Shown here: positions 26,599 through 36,500 of the stretch, in pieces
Layout: the number at the start of each line of letters is the position of its first letter
How positions within the stretch are numbered: the stretch's first letter is position 1
From: JAPOXR01 sp965221935
Lineage (GTDB): Bacteria > Pseudomonadota > Alphaproteobacteria > Rhodobacterales > Rhodobacteraceae
DNA length: 64,000 nucleotides
NCBI GenBank assembly: GCA_965221935.1
Contig: CBDCSZ010000036.1
Span: 62,001-126,000, forward strand
Direction: 5' to 3'
Notes under the pieces: model-generated
What the model was told of the DNA's origin: nothing
The model's input: the letters and a program-made list of their open reading frames with translations, nothing else
Databases searched by the model: none
Position numbers and translations under genes: made by a program

Positions 26599-27552
26599 GT
26601 GCGCGCACTTGTTTTGGTTCCGTGTTCGGAAAGGAAGCGATTTTCTCCAGCGATGCCCATGCGTGCGCAAACTCTACCTGCTGGACCACTCGACCTTGTC
26701 GCGCGATCCTGGGGTCTACGAGCGCAAAACGCGACTCCTAAGTTGCGTCCCGACCGCCTTTACCGTGGTCGAACGTTTCTCGAAGGTCGAAAGGCGGCAA
26801 AGTGTCTCGGTGCAGAACTCGTCGTCATCTCTGCTGGTTACGGTCTTTTGTCGGAACAAGATGAAGTCGCGCCATACAGCCTAACCGTACTTCCGGGCAA
26901 AGCCGACTCCATTTTAGGCAAGGTCCATCACTCCGAATGGCTGCCCAGTGCTTGGTGGCGGATGCTTGGTGAACATACTCCTGCCGAAACCGACCTTTGC
27001 GCACTTTTGGAACAACGGAAACCCAACCTTATCTTGATGTCGCTATCCGCCGGATACGCACTCCTCATTGCTGACCAACTGCAGATTTTGACGCCAGACC
27101 AGAAGGCTCGCTTGAGAATCTTCTGCGCCGGCGCAGGTTCGCATGTTCCGCGTGTAGTAGCCGACAACATTATGCCTTACGATGCCCGCCTTGATGGAGC
27201 AGATAGCCCAATTAGGGGAACGATGTCTGACTTTTCTGGCCGCGCACTTCATCACTACGCCCGTTGCGTGAGGGACGGCAATATCAAAGGTATGAACCTG
27301 GCAGAAGACAAAACAGACCTCGCTGCTTTGACCGCAAACTGGGCTCCTCCGAACAAGACATGCCGCATACGTCAGACTGATAGAGAGATAGTGGCATTCA
27401 TATTAGATACTTGGTGCCGTACCGGAGGTAGTTCCAGTGCCTCCCTTCGTTTGCTCAGGCAGTCGGGTCGCGCATGCGAGCAGGGACGATTCCGTATTCT
27501 CTTCAGGCAAGTCGCCAACCGGCGAGATGCACACCAAAAGAATACGGCATGA
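26599..27552 (+). CDS. dpdC: YaaA/DUF6884-like protein, candidate DpdC
   Basis: A 317-residue protein starting at GTG 26599 (GGGAG 7 bp upstream; an in-frame TTG at 26,578 is rejected). The N-terminal half has the DUF6884/YaaA pattern: VPCSERK (residues 7-13), LYRGRTF (54-60), VISAGYGLL (76-84) and APY (91-93). In Salmonella Montevideo DpdC converts preQ0 in DNA to the amide ADG, and to my recollection belongs to a YaaA-related family. Position next to dpdB and dpdA supports that role; the exact orthology is inferred. Its stop overlaps the next ATG (ATGA), so it is coupled to the first dpdB-like gene. Confidence 0.65.
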   Translation: MRALVLVPCSERKRFSPAMPMRAQTLPAGPLDLVARSWGLRAQNATPKLRPDRLYRGRTFLEGRKAAKCLGAELVVISAGYGLLSEQDEVAPYSLTVLPGKADSILGKVHHSEWLPSAWWRMLGEHTPAETDLCALLEQRKPNLILMSLSAGYALLIADQLQILTPDQKARLRIFCAGAGSHVPRVVADNIMPYDARLDGADSPIRGTMSDFSGRALHHYARCVRDGNIKGMNLAEDKTDLAALTANWAPPNKTCRIRQTDREIVAFILDTWCRTGGSSSASLRLLRQSGRACEQGRFRILFRQVANRRDAHQKNTA

Positions 27553-28655
27553 ACGACAAAGTTCTGCATCTGCGGGCTGTTCGGGCTCAACAAGGCGAAA
27601 GCGTCGATGTTTACAGTTTTTTCATGCGCGGCTCGGACATTCTCCGTATCGCTGACATTTCACGCGTGTACCGAGATTCTAATGATGAATTAAAGGGTTT
27701 TCAACGCAAGGAGATCCAAGCACATGTTAATGGGATCCTTGAATACTTGGACAGAGGATATGTCCTGTTTCCCAACGCAATTATTTTGGCGTTTCAAGAG
27801 AAAATCACGTTCAAGCAGTCCCGCGGACTCAGCCCGGAAGGACCGGTTAGTGGCACCATTTCCATTCCGGTCGGTGGCGATCATAAGATCGCATGGATCG
27901 TCGACGGTCAACAACGCGCCTTTGCACTGAGTCGCACCAAGCACAAAGATATCATGGTGCCCGTCACTGGATTCTTGGCACCGACGATTGATGTTCAGCG
28001 CGAACAGTTTATTCTTGTGAACAAGGCAAAGCCGCTCCCTAAACGCCTAATCAATGAGTTGTTGCCGGAAATCTCGGCCGACTTGCCGAAGGATCTGCGA
28101 CCTGGGCAGATCCCGAGCGAACTCTGCAACTCGCTCAACCGGGACCCGAAGTCCCCATTCTACCAGCTAATTCGGCGACCTTCTGACGACAGCGTCAATT
28201 CATCGGCAGTTGTGATTGACACAGCGCTCATCAACATGATTCGACATTCAATCAACAATTTTGGCGTTCTGGCGCTCTTCAAGAACAACTCTGTGGACAG
28301 CACAGCGGATGTAGACGGCATGTATCGCGTCATATGTTTGTTCTGGAGTGCGGTTAAGGCGGTCTTTCCCGATGCATGGGGCATTCGTCCACAAGAGAGC
28401 CGTTTGATGCATTCGGCGGGAATTCAAGCTATGGGCATTTTAATGGACCGCATGTTGCCACGAATGCACCAGGGCAAAACCGGGGCCAATGAAGTGGAAG
28501 CAGCGTTGCGTCGCATTGCTCCCTATTGTGCGTGGACCGCAGCTGAATGGGACGGCTTGGGTCTGGCTTGGAATGAAATTCAAAACACGCCGCGTCATGT
28601 CAGAGTTCTGGCGGAATTCCTAGTACAATGTGACTATTTGGAATCACAAAAATAG
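27549..28655 (+). CDS. dpdB: DGQQR-motif protein, DpdB-like (first copy)
   Basis: A 368-residue DndB/DpdB-family protein. The signature DGQQR is at residues 119-123, preceded by a beta strand (KIAWIV); FILVNKAKPLPKRLINELLP (about 144-163) is the second conserved block and is shared almost exactly with the copy at 29,953. DpdB is an ATPase-type partner required with DpdA to insert preQ0 into DNA. The ATG at 27549 overlaps the previous stop. The C-terminal helical part ends in QNTPRHVRVLAEFLV, again paralogous to the second copy. Confidence 0.85.
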   Translation: MNDKVLHLRAVRAQQGESVDVYSFFMRGSDILRIADISRVYRDSNDELKGFQRKEIQAHVNGILEYLDRGYVLFPNAIILAFQEKITFKQSRGLSPEGPVSGTISIPVGGDHKIAWIVDGQQRAFALSRTKHKDIMVPVTGFLAPTIDVQREQFILVNKAKPLPKRLINELLPEISADLPKDLRPGQIPSELCNSLNRDPKSPFYQLIRRPSDDSVNSSAVVIDTALINMIRHSINNFGVLALFKNNSVDSTADVDGMYRVICLFWSAVKAVFPDAWGIRPQESRLMHSAGIQAMGILMDRMLPRMHQGKTGANEVEAALRRIAPYCAWTAAEWDGLGLAWNEIQNTPRHVRVLAEFLVQCDYLESQK

Positions 28656-29950
28656 TGCATGTTATGAAGTTCATTCTTGCTGACAGTCTCGACTACGTTG
28701 ATCCGAACTATGACTTCGCGACTGATCGTTCCGCTCCAAGTAGGGAGCCATACTGGGACGATGTATTTCCGCACGAACTCCTTGGTTATGCACCTTATGA
28801 TGGCATCCTGGTGTCACGTGCTATCGTTGGAGGGTCTCAGGGGTCGGGAAAATACTCCGAGAGTCAATCTATGCGCTTTAGACGTGTAGGAGCGCGAGAA
28901 TTCCTCAGGTTTCGCGAACGTGACTTTCCCGGTTCTTTGATGTTTGGCGATTGCGGTGCCTATTCATACCACATGCTCGATAGGCCTCCCTATACAACGG
29001 AAGAGATTGTGGACTTTTACGGTGATGGCCGTTTCAGCCATGGATGCTCTATCGACCATGTCATCTTTGATTTTTTCGGAGAAGAAAACGAAGGCGTTGA
29101 GAACGCAAGAATTGAAAAGAACCAACGTAGGCGTGAGATCACGTTGGCAAACGCTGAAGACTTCCTCAAGCAAAGCAAAAGGATTGGGGAGAATTTTACG
29201 CCACTGGGAGTGGTCCAAGGTTGGTCGGCGGCTTCCATGGCCGAAGCTGCAGCCCGTCTCAAAAAAATGGGGTACACCTACATCGCCATTGGCGGCATGG
29301 TGCCGCTGCGAGCACCTCATATAAAGCGCGCATTAGAAGCAATACGTCGCGCCGTCGGAATGGATCTCGGCATCCACGTCCTAGGCTTTGCGAAAGCCGA
29401 GGAAATCGCTTCGTTCGGATATTTAAATATCACAAGTTTCGATACAACGTCTCCTCTTATCCGAGCGTTTAAGGACAGCCATCGTAACTATTTTTCTCTT
29501 AAGCCCGATGGTGGATTTGAGTACTACACCGCTATTCGTATTCCTCAAGCAATCGAAAACAATTGGCTGAAGACCTTAGCAAAGAGAGGTATCTATTCAC
29601 AAGAAGATTTGCAGGCGCGAGAGGCGCTCGCTTTGGAATCATTGAGGGCATTTGACCGAGACGAAGCAAGTGCGGAGGAGGCGCTCGAAGCTGTTATGTT
29701 ATACTCAGTTCCACTAGCGATAGGTCGAGACCACGGGCACAGTACAGCAGAGGCACGCAAACTCGAAAGCCTGCGCGGGCGCTATCTGCGGACTTTGCAC
29801 GACCGGCCATGGCGGTCATGCGACTGCAAAGTGTGTCTTCAAGCTGGAGTTGAGGTGATCATTTTTCGAGCCAGCAATCGGAATAAGCGACGTGGGATCC
29901 ATAATGTACAGGCCTACCGCAGACATCTCGTACAAATGAGGAAGGCATAA
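28655..29950 (+). CDS. dpdA: DpdA, TGT-like DNA guanine transglycosylase
   Basis: A 431-residue homologue of tRNA-guanine transglycosylase that exchanges guanine for preQ0 in DNA. TGT landmarks are present: FGDCGAY with Asp99 in the position of the DSGGFQ aspartate, IGGMVPLR (212-219) for the substrate loop, Asp263 in TSFDTTSP as the candidate nucleophile, and the zinc ligands Cys389, Cys391, Cys394 and His416 (CDCKVC plus H). Start GTG 28655 has GGAA about 11 bp upstream and overlaps the upstream stop by one base; ATG 28664 is the alternative. It is flanked by two DpdB-like genes. Confidence 0.92.
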   Translation: MHVMKFILADSLDYVDPNYDFATDRSAPSREPYWDDVFPHELLGYAPYDGILVSRAIVGGSQGSGKYSESQSMRFRRVGAREFLRFRERDFPGSLMFGDCGAYSYHMLDRPPYTTEEIVDFYGDGRFSHGCSIDHVIFDFFGEENEGVENARIEKNQRRREITLANAEDFLKQSKRIGENFTPLGVVQGWSAASMAEAAARLKKMGYTYIAIGGMVPLRAPHIKRALEAIRRAVGMDLGIHVLGFAKAEEIASFGYLNITSFDTTSPLIRAFKDSHRNYFSLKPDGGFEYYTAIRIPQAIENNWLKTLAKRGIYSQEDLQAREALALESLRAFDRDEASAEEALEAVMLYSVPLAIGRDHGHSTAEARKLESLRGRYLRTLHDRPWRSCDCKVCLQAGVEVIIFRASNRNKRRGIHNVQAYRRHLVQMRKA

Positions 29951-29952
29951 GA

Positions 29953-31092
29953 ATGGCGAAGAAGCTAAAGTATAACGCCATACGCGCGCGGCAAAGCGAA
30001 AAGCATGACGTCTTTTCCTTCGTGGCCACTGCAAGCGAGATATTCGAGATGGCCAGGATTGAACGCGCCGGACGCAGCGAGCAGGGAGAGTTGTTCGGGT
30101 TTCAGCGACCTCAGGTCGCTAGACACATCCGAGAGATCCAGGATTACTTGCGGCAGGACAATGCCGTGCTTCCGAATTCGGTGGTTCTCGCGTTCGTCGG
30201 CGGTGTCCAAATAAGGCATCTACGAGACTGCCTCGTGGAGGTGGAGATTGACATTGCGAGTGTCCCCCATGGTCGGATAGTCGATGGACAGCAGCGATTG
30301 GCTGCACTTCAGGGGTTGCCCGGTAGGGAGTTTCAAGTCTTTGTGTCGGCACTTGTCTGCGAGGACGAAGAAGAACTACGACGACAGTTCATCTTGGTTA
30401 ACAATACTCGCCCACTTCCGAAGGAACTGATTTACGAATTGTTGCCGACGGTTTCAGGGCTTCCGGATCGTATGGCATCCCGCGCCTTTGCAGCGGAGAT
30501 CGCAGCGCTATTAAACTATTGGGGAGAGGACCCGGATCAACGGCAAGCACTATACGGGGAAATCAAGCAGCATACGAACCCGACAGGATCGATTTCAAGC
30601 AATGCCATTCAGCGCGTTGTCATGAATTCGCGATCCAATGGGGCACTTCGAGAAATTGCACGGGGCAAAGACGCGTCTATCAAGTCGCTCAAACTCCTCG
30701 CCGACTTCTACGGAGCCGTCATGGATCTGTTTCCGGAAGCTTGGATTGGCATGGGGCCTCGGACATCTCGGCTCAAACACAGTGTAGGGATTATCGCCTT
30801 GGGCTATGCAATGGAGATGGCGTACGCCTTGCATGGAGCAAGAACGCGTGCGGACTTTCAAGACAAACTCGGGTGTCTGACAATGGAAGGCCTCTGCGCT
30901 TGGACCGACGGCACCTGGGTGTTTGGGCCAGAAGAGTGGCGTCCTTGGAACCAACTGCAAAATACGCCGCCTGACATCCGAATGTTGAGTAACTACCTCG
31001 TGCGCCTAGTGCGCGATCAGGGCGTCCGCTCAGGAAGTGAACTTCAGCACGCCCGAGCAGCTTATGTGGAGCGACCACTCGTATTGAATTAG
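29953..31092 (+). CDS. dpdB: DGQQR-motif protein, DpdB-like (second copy)
   Basis: A 379-residue paralogue of the product of 27,549-28,655, with DGQQR at residues 111-115, FILVNNTRPLPKELIYELLP about 20 residues later, an N-terminal RARQSEKHDVFSF block aligning with RAQQGESVDVYSF of the first copy, and QNTPPDIRMLSNYLV at the C-terminus. The ATG follows GAGGAAGG, 2 bp after dpdA. Sequence identity to the first copy is clearly low, so this is an old duplication or separate acquisition, and the two may form a heteromer. Only one DpdB is found in the described systems I know. Confidence 0.85.
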   Translation: MAKKLKYNAIRARQSEKHDVFSFVATASEIFEMARIERAGRSEQGELFGFQRPQVARHIREIQDYLRQDNAVLPNSVVLAFVGGVQIRHLRDCLVEVEIDIASVPHGRIVDGQQRLAALQGLPGREFQVFVSALVCEDEEELRRQFILVNNTRPLPKELIYELLPTVSGLPDRMASRAFAAEIAALLNYWGEDPDQRQALYGEIKQHTNPTGSISSNAIQRVVMNSRSNGALREIARGKDASIKSLKLLADFYGAVMDLFPEAWIGMGPRTSRLKHSVGIIALGYAMEMAYALHGARTRADFQDKLGCLTMEGLCAWTDGTWVFGPEEWRPWNQLQNTPPDIRMLSNYLVRLVRDQGVRSGSELQHARAAYVERPLVLN

Positions 31093-31108
31093 GCCGGGGG
31101 GCTTCCTG

Positions 31109-31837
31109 ATGGGCACAGCTATAGTCATGTTTTCTGGAGGCCAAGACTCGGCGACTTGCCTCGCCTGGGCATTGGAGAGCTTTGAACATGTAGAAACCAT
31201 TGGATTCGATTATGGGCAAACCCATGCAATCGAATTAGAAACGAGAGGGACGTTTCTCACGTCGCTCAAAAAGTCGTTTCCTCAGTGGATCCACCGACTC
31301 GGCGAAGATCGCATGATCGATCTCAGCATACTGGGCAAGATCAGCGATACCGCGCTAACTCGTGAGCGAGAGATTGAACTCAATGGTGCCGGACTCCCCA
31401 ACACTTTTGTTCCTGGCCGGAACCTGCTGTTCTTGACGATTACCGCTGCAGTTGCATACCGACGAAATGCAAGGCATATCGTAGGTGGGATGTGTGAAAC
31501 CGATTATTCGGGCTACCCCGACTGTAGAGACGATACGATCAAAGCTCTCCAAGTGGCGGTCGGCCTCGGAATGGATAAACGCTACACGTTCCACACCCCG
31601 CTGATGTGGATCGACAAAGCTGGGACCTGGAGCCTCGCTCTCGACCTCGGCGGCGCACGATTGGTCGATCTCGTCAGGCGAGAAACCCACACGTGTTACA
31701 TGGGCGACCGCACAAGACTGCACGAGTGGGGATACGGATGCGGTCGTTGCCCAGCTTGCGAACTGAGGGCGTCCGGTTGGAGCGCTTTCAAAGACCGACA
31801 ACCGAAATGGTCATCCCAAACAAGCCGGAAGGCTTAA
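31109..31837 (+). CDS. queC: 7-cyano-7-deazaguanine (preQ0) synthase QueC
   Basis: A 242-residue QueC: the ATP-pyrophosphatase loop SGGQDS at residues 9-14, DYGQTHAIE near 34-42, PGRNLLFLT near 102-110, and the zinc site Cys196, Cys211, Cys214, Cys217 (CGRCPAC). It converts 7-carboxy-7-deazaguanine to preQ0, the base used by DpdA. The earlier enzymes (FolE, QueD, QueE) are not in the window and must be supplied by the host queuosine pathway. It lies 16 bp after the second dpdB-like gene, preceded by a G-rich ribosome site. Confidence 0.95.
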   Translation: MGTAIVMFSGGQDSATCLAWALESFEHVETIGFDYGQTHAIELETRGTFLTSLKKSFPQWIHRLGEDRMIDLSILGKISDTALTREREIELNGAGLPNTFVPGRNLLFLTITAAVAYRRNARHIVGGMCETDYSGYPDCRDDTIKALQVAVGLGMDKRYTFHTPLMWIDKAGTWSLALDLGGARLVDLVRRETHTCYMGDRTRLHEWGYGCGRCPACELRASGWSAFKDRQPKWSSQTSRKA

Positions 31838-31854
31838 CTCGAGCGAGTATCGAC

Positions 31855-32400
31855 ATGTCGATCAGAATACAAGGATACATCCATTTAGTCGCATTTGCCT
31901 TGTGCATTCCAGCTGCAAACTGGCTGATCGGCAATGTTGGCACCGAGTGTGTCCCGCAAGGTCCATGCATCATTCCAGTGGCGCCGGGACTTACCGCTCC
32001 CAGCGGCGTCTTGATGATCGGGCTAGCGCTTGTTCTGAGAGATCTCGTGCAGAGAAGCCTGGGCGTGAAGTGGGCCGGGTGCGCCATCCTGTTCGGAACG
32101 GGTCTCTCGGCGTTGTTTGCTGCGCCGTCTCTCGTAGTGGCGTCAGCAGTGGCTTTCTTGCTGTCCGAGTTCGCTGACCTCGCTGTTTACACGCCATTGC
32201 AAAGAAAGAGACTTATCCTCGCAGTCTTCGCAAGTAGTGTGGTGGGATCGGTTATCGACAGCGCGATCTTCTTGTACCTAGCATTTGGCAGTTTGGACTT
32301 CATTGCCGGTCAAATTGTCGGAAAGACGTGGATGGTCCTTGCGGCTCTGCCTGTGATCTACTTGATGCGGAAACACTACTTGCTTGAACCACGTACCTGA
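31855..32400 (+). CDS. yhhQ: Queuosine-precursor transporter (VUT/YhhQ family)
   Basis: A 181-residue inner-membrane protein of the VUT/YhhQ (QPTR) family with about six hydrophobic helices. It has GLTAPSGVLMIGLALVLRD near residues 44-62 and the family motif SEFADLAVYTPLQ near 103-115. YhhQ imports preQ0/preQ1 for queuosine synthesis; here it would feed the DNA-modification pathway together with QueC. Start at ATG 31855 is chosen because upstream sequence overlaps queC in a non-homologous frame; ATG 31807 is an alternative. No further gene follows for 1.1 kb. Confidence 0.88.
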   Translation: MSIRIQGYIHLVAFALCIPAANWLIGNVGTECVPQGPCIIPVAPGLTAPSGVLMIGLALVLRDLVQRSLGVKWAGCAILFGTGLSALFAAPSLVVASAVAFLLSEFADLAVYTPLQRKRLILAVFASSVVGSVIDSAIFLYLAFGSLDFIAGQIVGKTWMVLAALPVIYLMRKHYLLEPRT

Positions 32401-33516
32401 CGTCCAGAATCGCAAGCTTTGTGATGACAGGCCGAACTGACGTATGTATCCGGCGAGGACCGCGGCGTATTGGCTTTGAGCGCACGGCGAATGCGGAAGC
32501 TCAGGCCGCGAGACCGCGTTGGGCCGTAGGCGTCGCCGGCGAGGCACACCGCTTGCAGCTTGAAAGAGGCTTGAAGATCCAAGGAAACAGTTCGTCGATG
32601 CGGTTCTGTTGGGATGATGTCTGACGGCGATGGCTTAGAGTGTGGTATTGAGCCGGTTCTATCAACTGAAGACCGCAGGGATACGTAGGACAAGTTTGAG
32701 CGGCGTGCTTGTTTTGGGCGGCCGCTGGCTTATGCGACTCAATCGAGTTTCTGTTCTCGAACCCCAGCCCCAGGACAGCATTTGGTTGAACTGGCTCTGC
32801 AGGGATTCGGCGATCCTGCCGAGGACGTCGGCGAGCCAGGCTTGGGGATCGACGTCTTTGAGTTTGACGGTGCCGATCAGGGTGTGCATGGCCGCCGATT
32901 GCACGCCGCCTCGGTCGAATTCGGTGAACAGCCAGGATCGTCTTCCGAGACTAAACAGTAGTGGCGCCGGTTCGTCCGCATTGATCGACAGGCAGATGTG
33001 TCTGTCGGCGAGGAAGGGGGCGAAGACGTCCTGTCACCCCCGTGCACAAGAGTATCCTGTTCCGGTTCAGACCTGTATTTTCTTGCCTGATCCAACAGTC
33101 CCATCTGGCGCGTGATTGATGGAGACGAAGATCTGTTTGCCGTGCGCTTGTAATCGGAGACGAGTGATGCTGCCTGTTTCCGATCCGATGATGGTGCGGC
33201 GGAAGGACGGCTTGCGGCAATGGTTCCTGCTAGACACATGGGAGTTTGGAGAGCCGGTATGCGTCCTGTCGAAAGCCGATCGGGCCACTGTCGCGCTGGC
33301 GCTCAATGGGGCGGGGATGCTGATCTTCGACTCCAAAGGCTGCCGACCGTACAAGAGCCCCAATGGGTTCATGCTGACCAAGTTTGCCAACAAGTCCAAG
33401 ATGAGCCAAACCCAAGACAGACTCTGCCTGTGAGCGCAGGCATAGAGGGGGCCGGTTCATGCGCGCGAGATACTGGAGTTTAAGATGTTTCATCTCCTGA
33501 CAGCAGGGCTAGTTGA
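32401..33516. other. 1.1-kb gap between modification and restriction modules
   Basis: The stretch holds an IS66 transposase relic (32,758-33,020) and no convincing intact gene. A short rightward frame at 33,167-33,433 (88 codons, containing LDTWEFGEPVCVLSK and GMLIFDSKGCRPYK) could be a small protein, but an equally long frame runs on the other strand and I find no ribosome site, so it is not called. The promoter for the dpdE operon must lie here; no clear -35/-10 pair is visible. Confidence 0.6.
32758..33020 (-). pseudogene. IS66-family transposase (TnpC) C-terminal relic
   Basis: On the minus strand a frame reads LFSLGRRSWLFTEFDRGG, then AAMHTLIGTVKLKDVDPQ and AWLADVLGRI, matching the conserved C-terminus of IS66 transposases (LGRKSWLFAGSDRGG, YTLIETAKLNDVDPQAWLADVL). 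Only the last roughly 85 residues are recognisable; the catalytic core and the tnpA/tnpB genes are absent. It is a decayed insertion lying precisely between the two halves of the dpd region. Confidence 0.75.
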
Positions 33517-36500
33517 ATGACTCATTACACGAGGCCTGCGCTGTTCCGAGGTATGCTTGTCGGGTTGCCAGGCCGCAAGGGAATGGGGAAACTTCAATCC
33601 TCAGCCGACGGACGTTGCGTGATTTCGGTCTTCCACTCCATTAGGCGGACCGAAATGCTTGAACTGAACATCAATGACATTGAACGTGCGTATCTGAGCC
33701 CGCAAACAAGAGTCTATATTAAGGACGATCAGACCGTACGCATCGGGCGGGTTACCGACTATATGTTACAGGAGAACGGCCTCGTTCACTATGAGGTTCG
33801 CTTCCCAAATGGTAGGCAACAGGACTTCAGCGAACTCGAACTTTTTGTCCGTCCATGGAGTGTGCCAGAGGATCCGGCAGAAATCCTTTCTGCGGGAGGC
33901 GCCGAAAGCCAGTTCCTCCATGACCGCAGGCATGCGGCGGTGATGCGTTTGCTGAACCTGAGGAGCGCCGCTCAAGGGCTCACCTCCCTCATGTCCGCCG
34001 GTATCGACCTTGTGCCACATCAGGTCGCCGCTGTCAGACGCGTGCTCAGCGATCCGGTCCAGCGTTACCTGCTCGCCGACGAAGTGGGCCTAGGCAAGAC
34101 GATTGAAGCCGGTCTGATCATTCGCCAACATTTGATTGACAATCCGGACACGGAAATTCTGATCGCCACTCCGCCACATCTACTCGCACAGTGGCGAAAG
34201 GAGTTGATCGACAAGCTTCGATTAGACCAATTTGGCCAGAACTTTGAGTGCTGTGAGCATACCGCCCTCGCACGCGTCTCACGACCGCCCGATATTTTGG
34301 TTGTCGATGAAGCCCATCATCTTGTAGGGCAAGAATCGGGATCACTTGCGGACGCAGCAGAACGTTTGCGCGGCCTCGCCCGTAATGCCCCAGTGCTGCT
34401 ACTGCTATCAGCGACGCCGGCGCTCGGCGATGAGTCAAAGTTTCTCGCTCTCTTGAACCTACTCGATCCGGACACCTATTCTCTCGGTGATTTCGACGGT
34501 TTCCGTGCCAAGTTAGAGCAGCGCCGCCATATCGGGCGATTGCTCCTGAGTCTTGATCCTGATGCTCCGGAGCTTGTTTTGCGCCGGCGCGGATCGGAAC
34601 TTCAGCGACTTTTCCCGACCGATCTGCTTGTACAGGATCTCGCTCCCCGCCTAGTGGAAGCGACACGAGAGGCGCCGGACGATGTCGCCGGCCTATGTTC
34701 GGCACTAAAGGAGCATATTGCCGACAGATATCGCATCCACCAGCGCCTTATCCGTTCACGGCGTGCTGATGCCAAGGGCTGGGAATTTATGCCCCGTGGT
34801 CCCGCTGTCGATGGCGAACCCAATCTCTTGCACGTCCGCATCGAAGCCAATCCTAATGAACAGGATCAGTTGTTTTTTGGAGCACTTGAGGATTGGCGCT
34901 TCTCCGCAGCGGAGGCCGCTTACGGCGATGAGACGGCAATCGCACGGGCGGCCTTACGATATCGGGACCTCCTAAGCGCGGTCGGCTTTGGCGCCAACGC
35001 CTTACGTGTCTGGCTAAAAAATGCGACGCCAAGCTTCTCAGGTGAAGATGCACTTCTCGAAGCGCTGCGATCAATCTCAGAGAAATACGAGGACGGTGAC
35101 CGCATCGAAACTATGGTCGAGAGTACCGCGCGTCTCATAAAGACTCTCAGGGCTGACAAATCAAATCCGAAGATCGTCGCGTTCGCCTCATCAAGTGCAA
35201 TGGCATCGGCCTTCCACAAGAAATATGTGGAGAGCGGTGAAGGTATATTTGCCCAACTACTCACCGGCAATTCTAGCGATAGTGCCAAGATTATCGCTGA
35301 ATTCAATCAATCGAGAAACAACTCAGTTCTTGTAACAGACTGGTCGGGTGAGGAAGGTCTAAATCTAAGCTTCGCAGACGCAATTATCCATCTCGATTTG
35401 CCGCTTTCCGCATCGCGGCTTGAGCAGCGGATCGGTCGGCTTGATCGGTTCGGTCGTCGGCAGGGTCTCATCCGTCATCGTATCCTGCTCCCATCCGATG
35501 ATGACACGAGCCCCTGGATGGGATGGTTCGAACTGCTAGCGGGCGGCTTCCATGTTTTCAACCGTTCAATTAGCGACATTCAGTTCCTGCTGGAAGACTT
35601 TGAGACACAAGCCTTCCACATGCTTCTCCTCAACGGGCCAGAGGCCCTGTTGGTCTTGGCGGCTGACATCCGTGCTCGCATTAACGAGGAGCGCAAATCG
35701 CAGGATGAGCAATATGCGCTTGATCGCATCGCACTCGCGGAGGAATCTATCGATACTTTCATACAGGTATTAGAGGATGCCGAGGAGGATGAAGACGCAC
35801 TCGAACGTGGCGTCGATGGTTGGTTGGTCGACACACTGCAATTGAGAAAGCACCCATTTGCCTGGCCTGAGAAAGATCCGTTCATACTCGGCGTCACCAG
35901 AAACACGCTGATTCCACGGTTGCCCTGGCAATCTGAGTTGGGCGTCGACGATAGCCAGCCACTCAGTTGGAAGAGATGGGTCGCAACCAAACACGCCGAT
36001 GTCACCCTTCTCCGGCCCGGCGTGCCGCTAATCGATGTCGCCGAGCGATTCACTCGGTGGGATGATCGCGGCACCGCATTCATTACTTACCGCGTGGCGC
36101 CGAACTGGCAGGGCGAACTCTGGATCGGGTTTAAGCTCTGTTTCGTAATCGAACCGCGCCTTGAGCTCTCCGATCTTCTTGCCCCCACCCGCACCGAACT
36201 GGCAACGTCAAGGCGCGCTCAGCGCTACTTCGCGCCACATGGGCACACCTTCTATATCGACGTCAACGGTGAGGCGGTAAGCGACAAGAGTATGCTTGCG
36301 ATTCTTGCGCGGCCCTATTGCAACAAAGGTGACGGCACCTATCCACCCGACATCAACCTCGGCAGTCGACCGCAATTGCTTGCCGGGATCATCGACCCCT
36401 CTGCCTTCCAAAAGATTTGCCGTACGGTGCGCGACCGTGCGCGTGGCGAAATAGCGGCGCAATCCGACATTGTGGGTCGGATCACCGCTGGCGTGCAACT

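Noticed and set aside
26333..26689. 119-codon leftward frame at the left edge of the Dpd island
   Set aside because: It overlaps the start of the candidate dpdC on the other strand, has no ribosome site and shows no known domain.
33167..33433. Possible 88-codon gene between the IS66 relic and dpdE
   Set aside because: No ribosome site, no family similarity and a similarly long frame on the opposite strand; listed only within the spacer entry.
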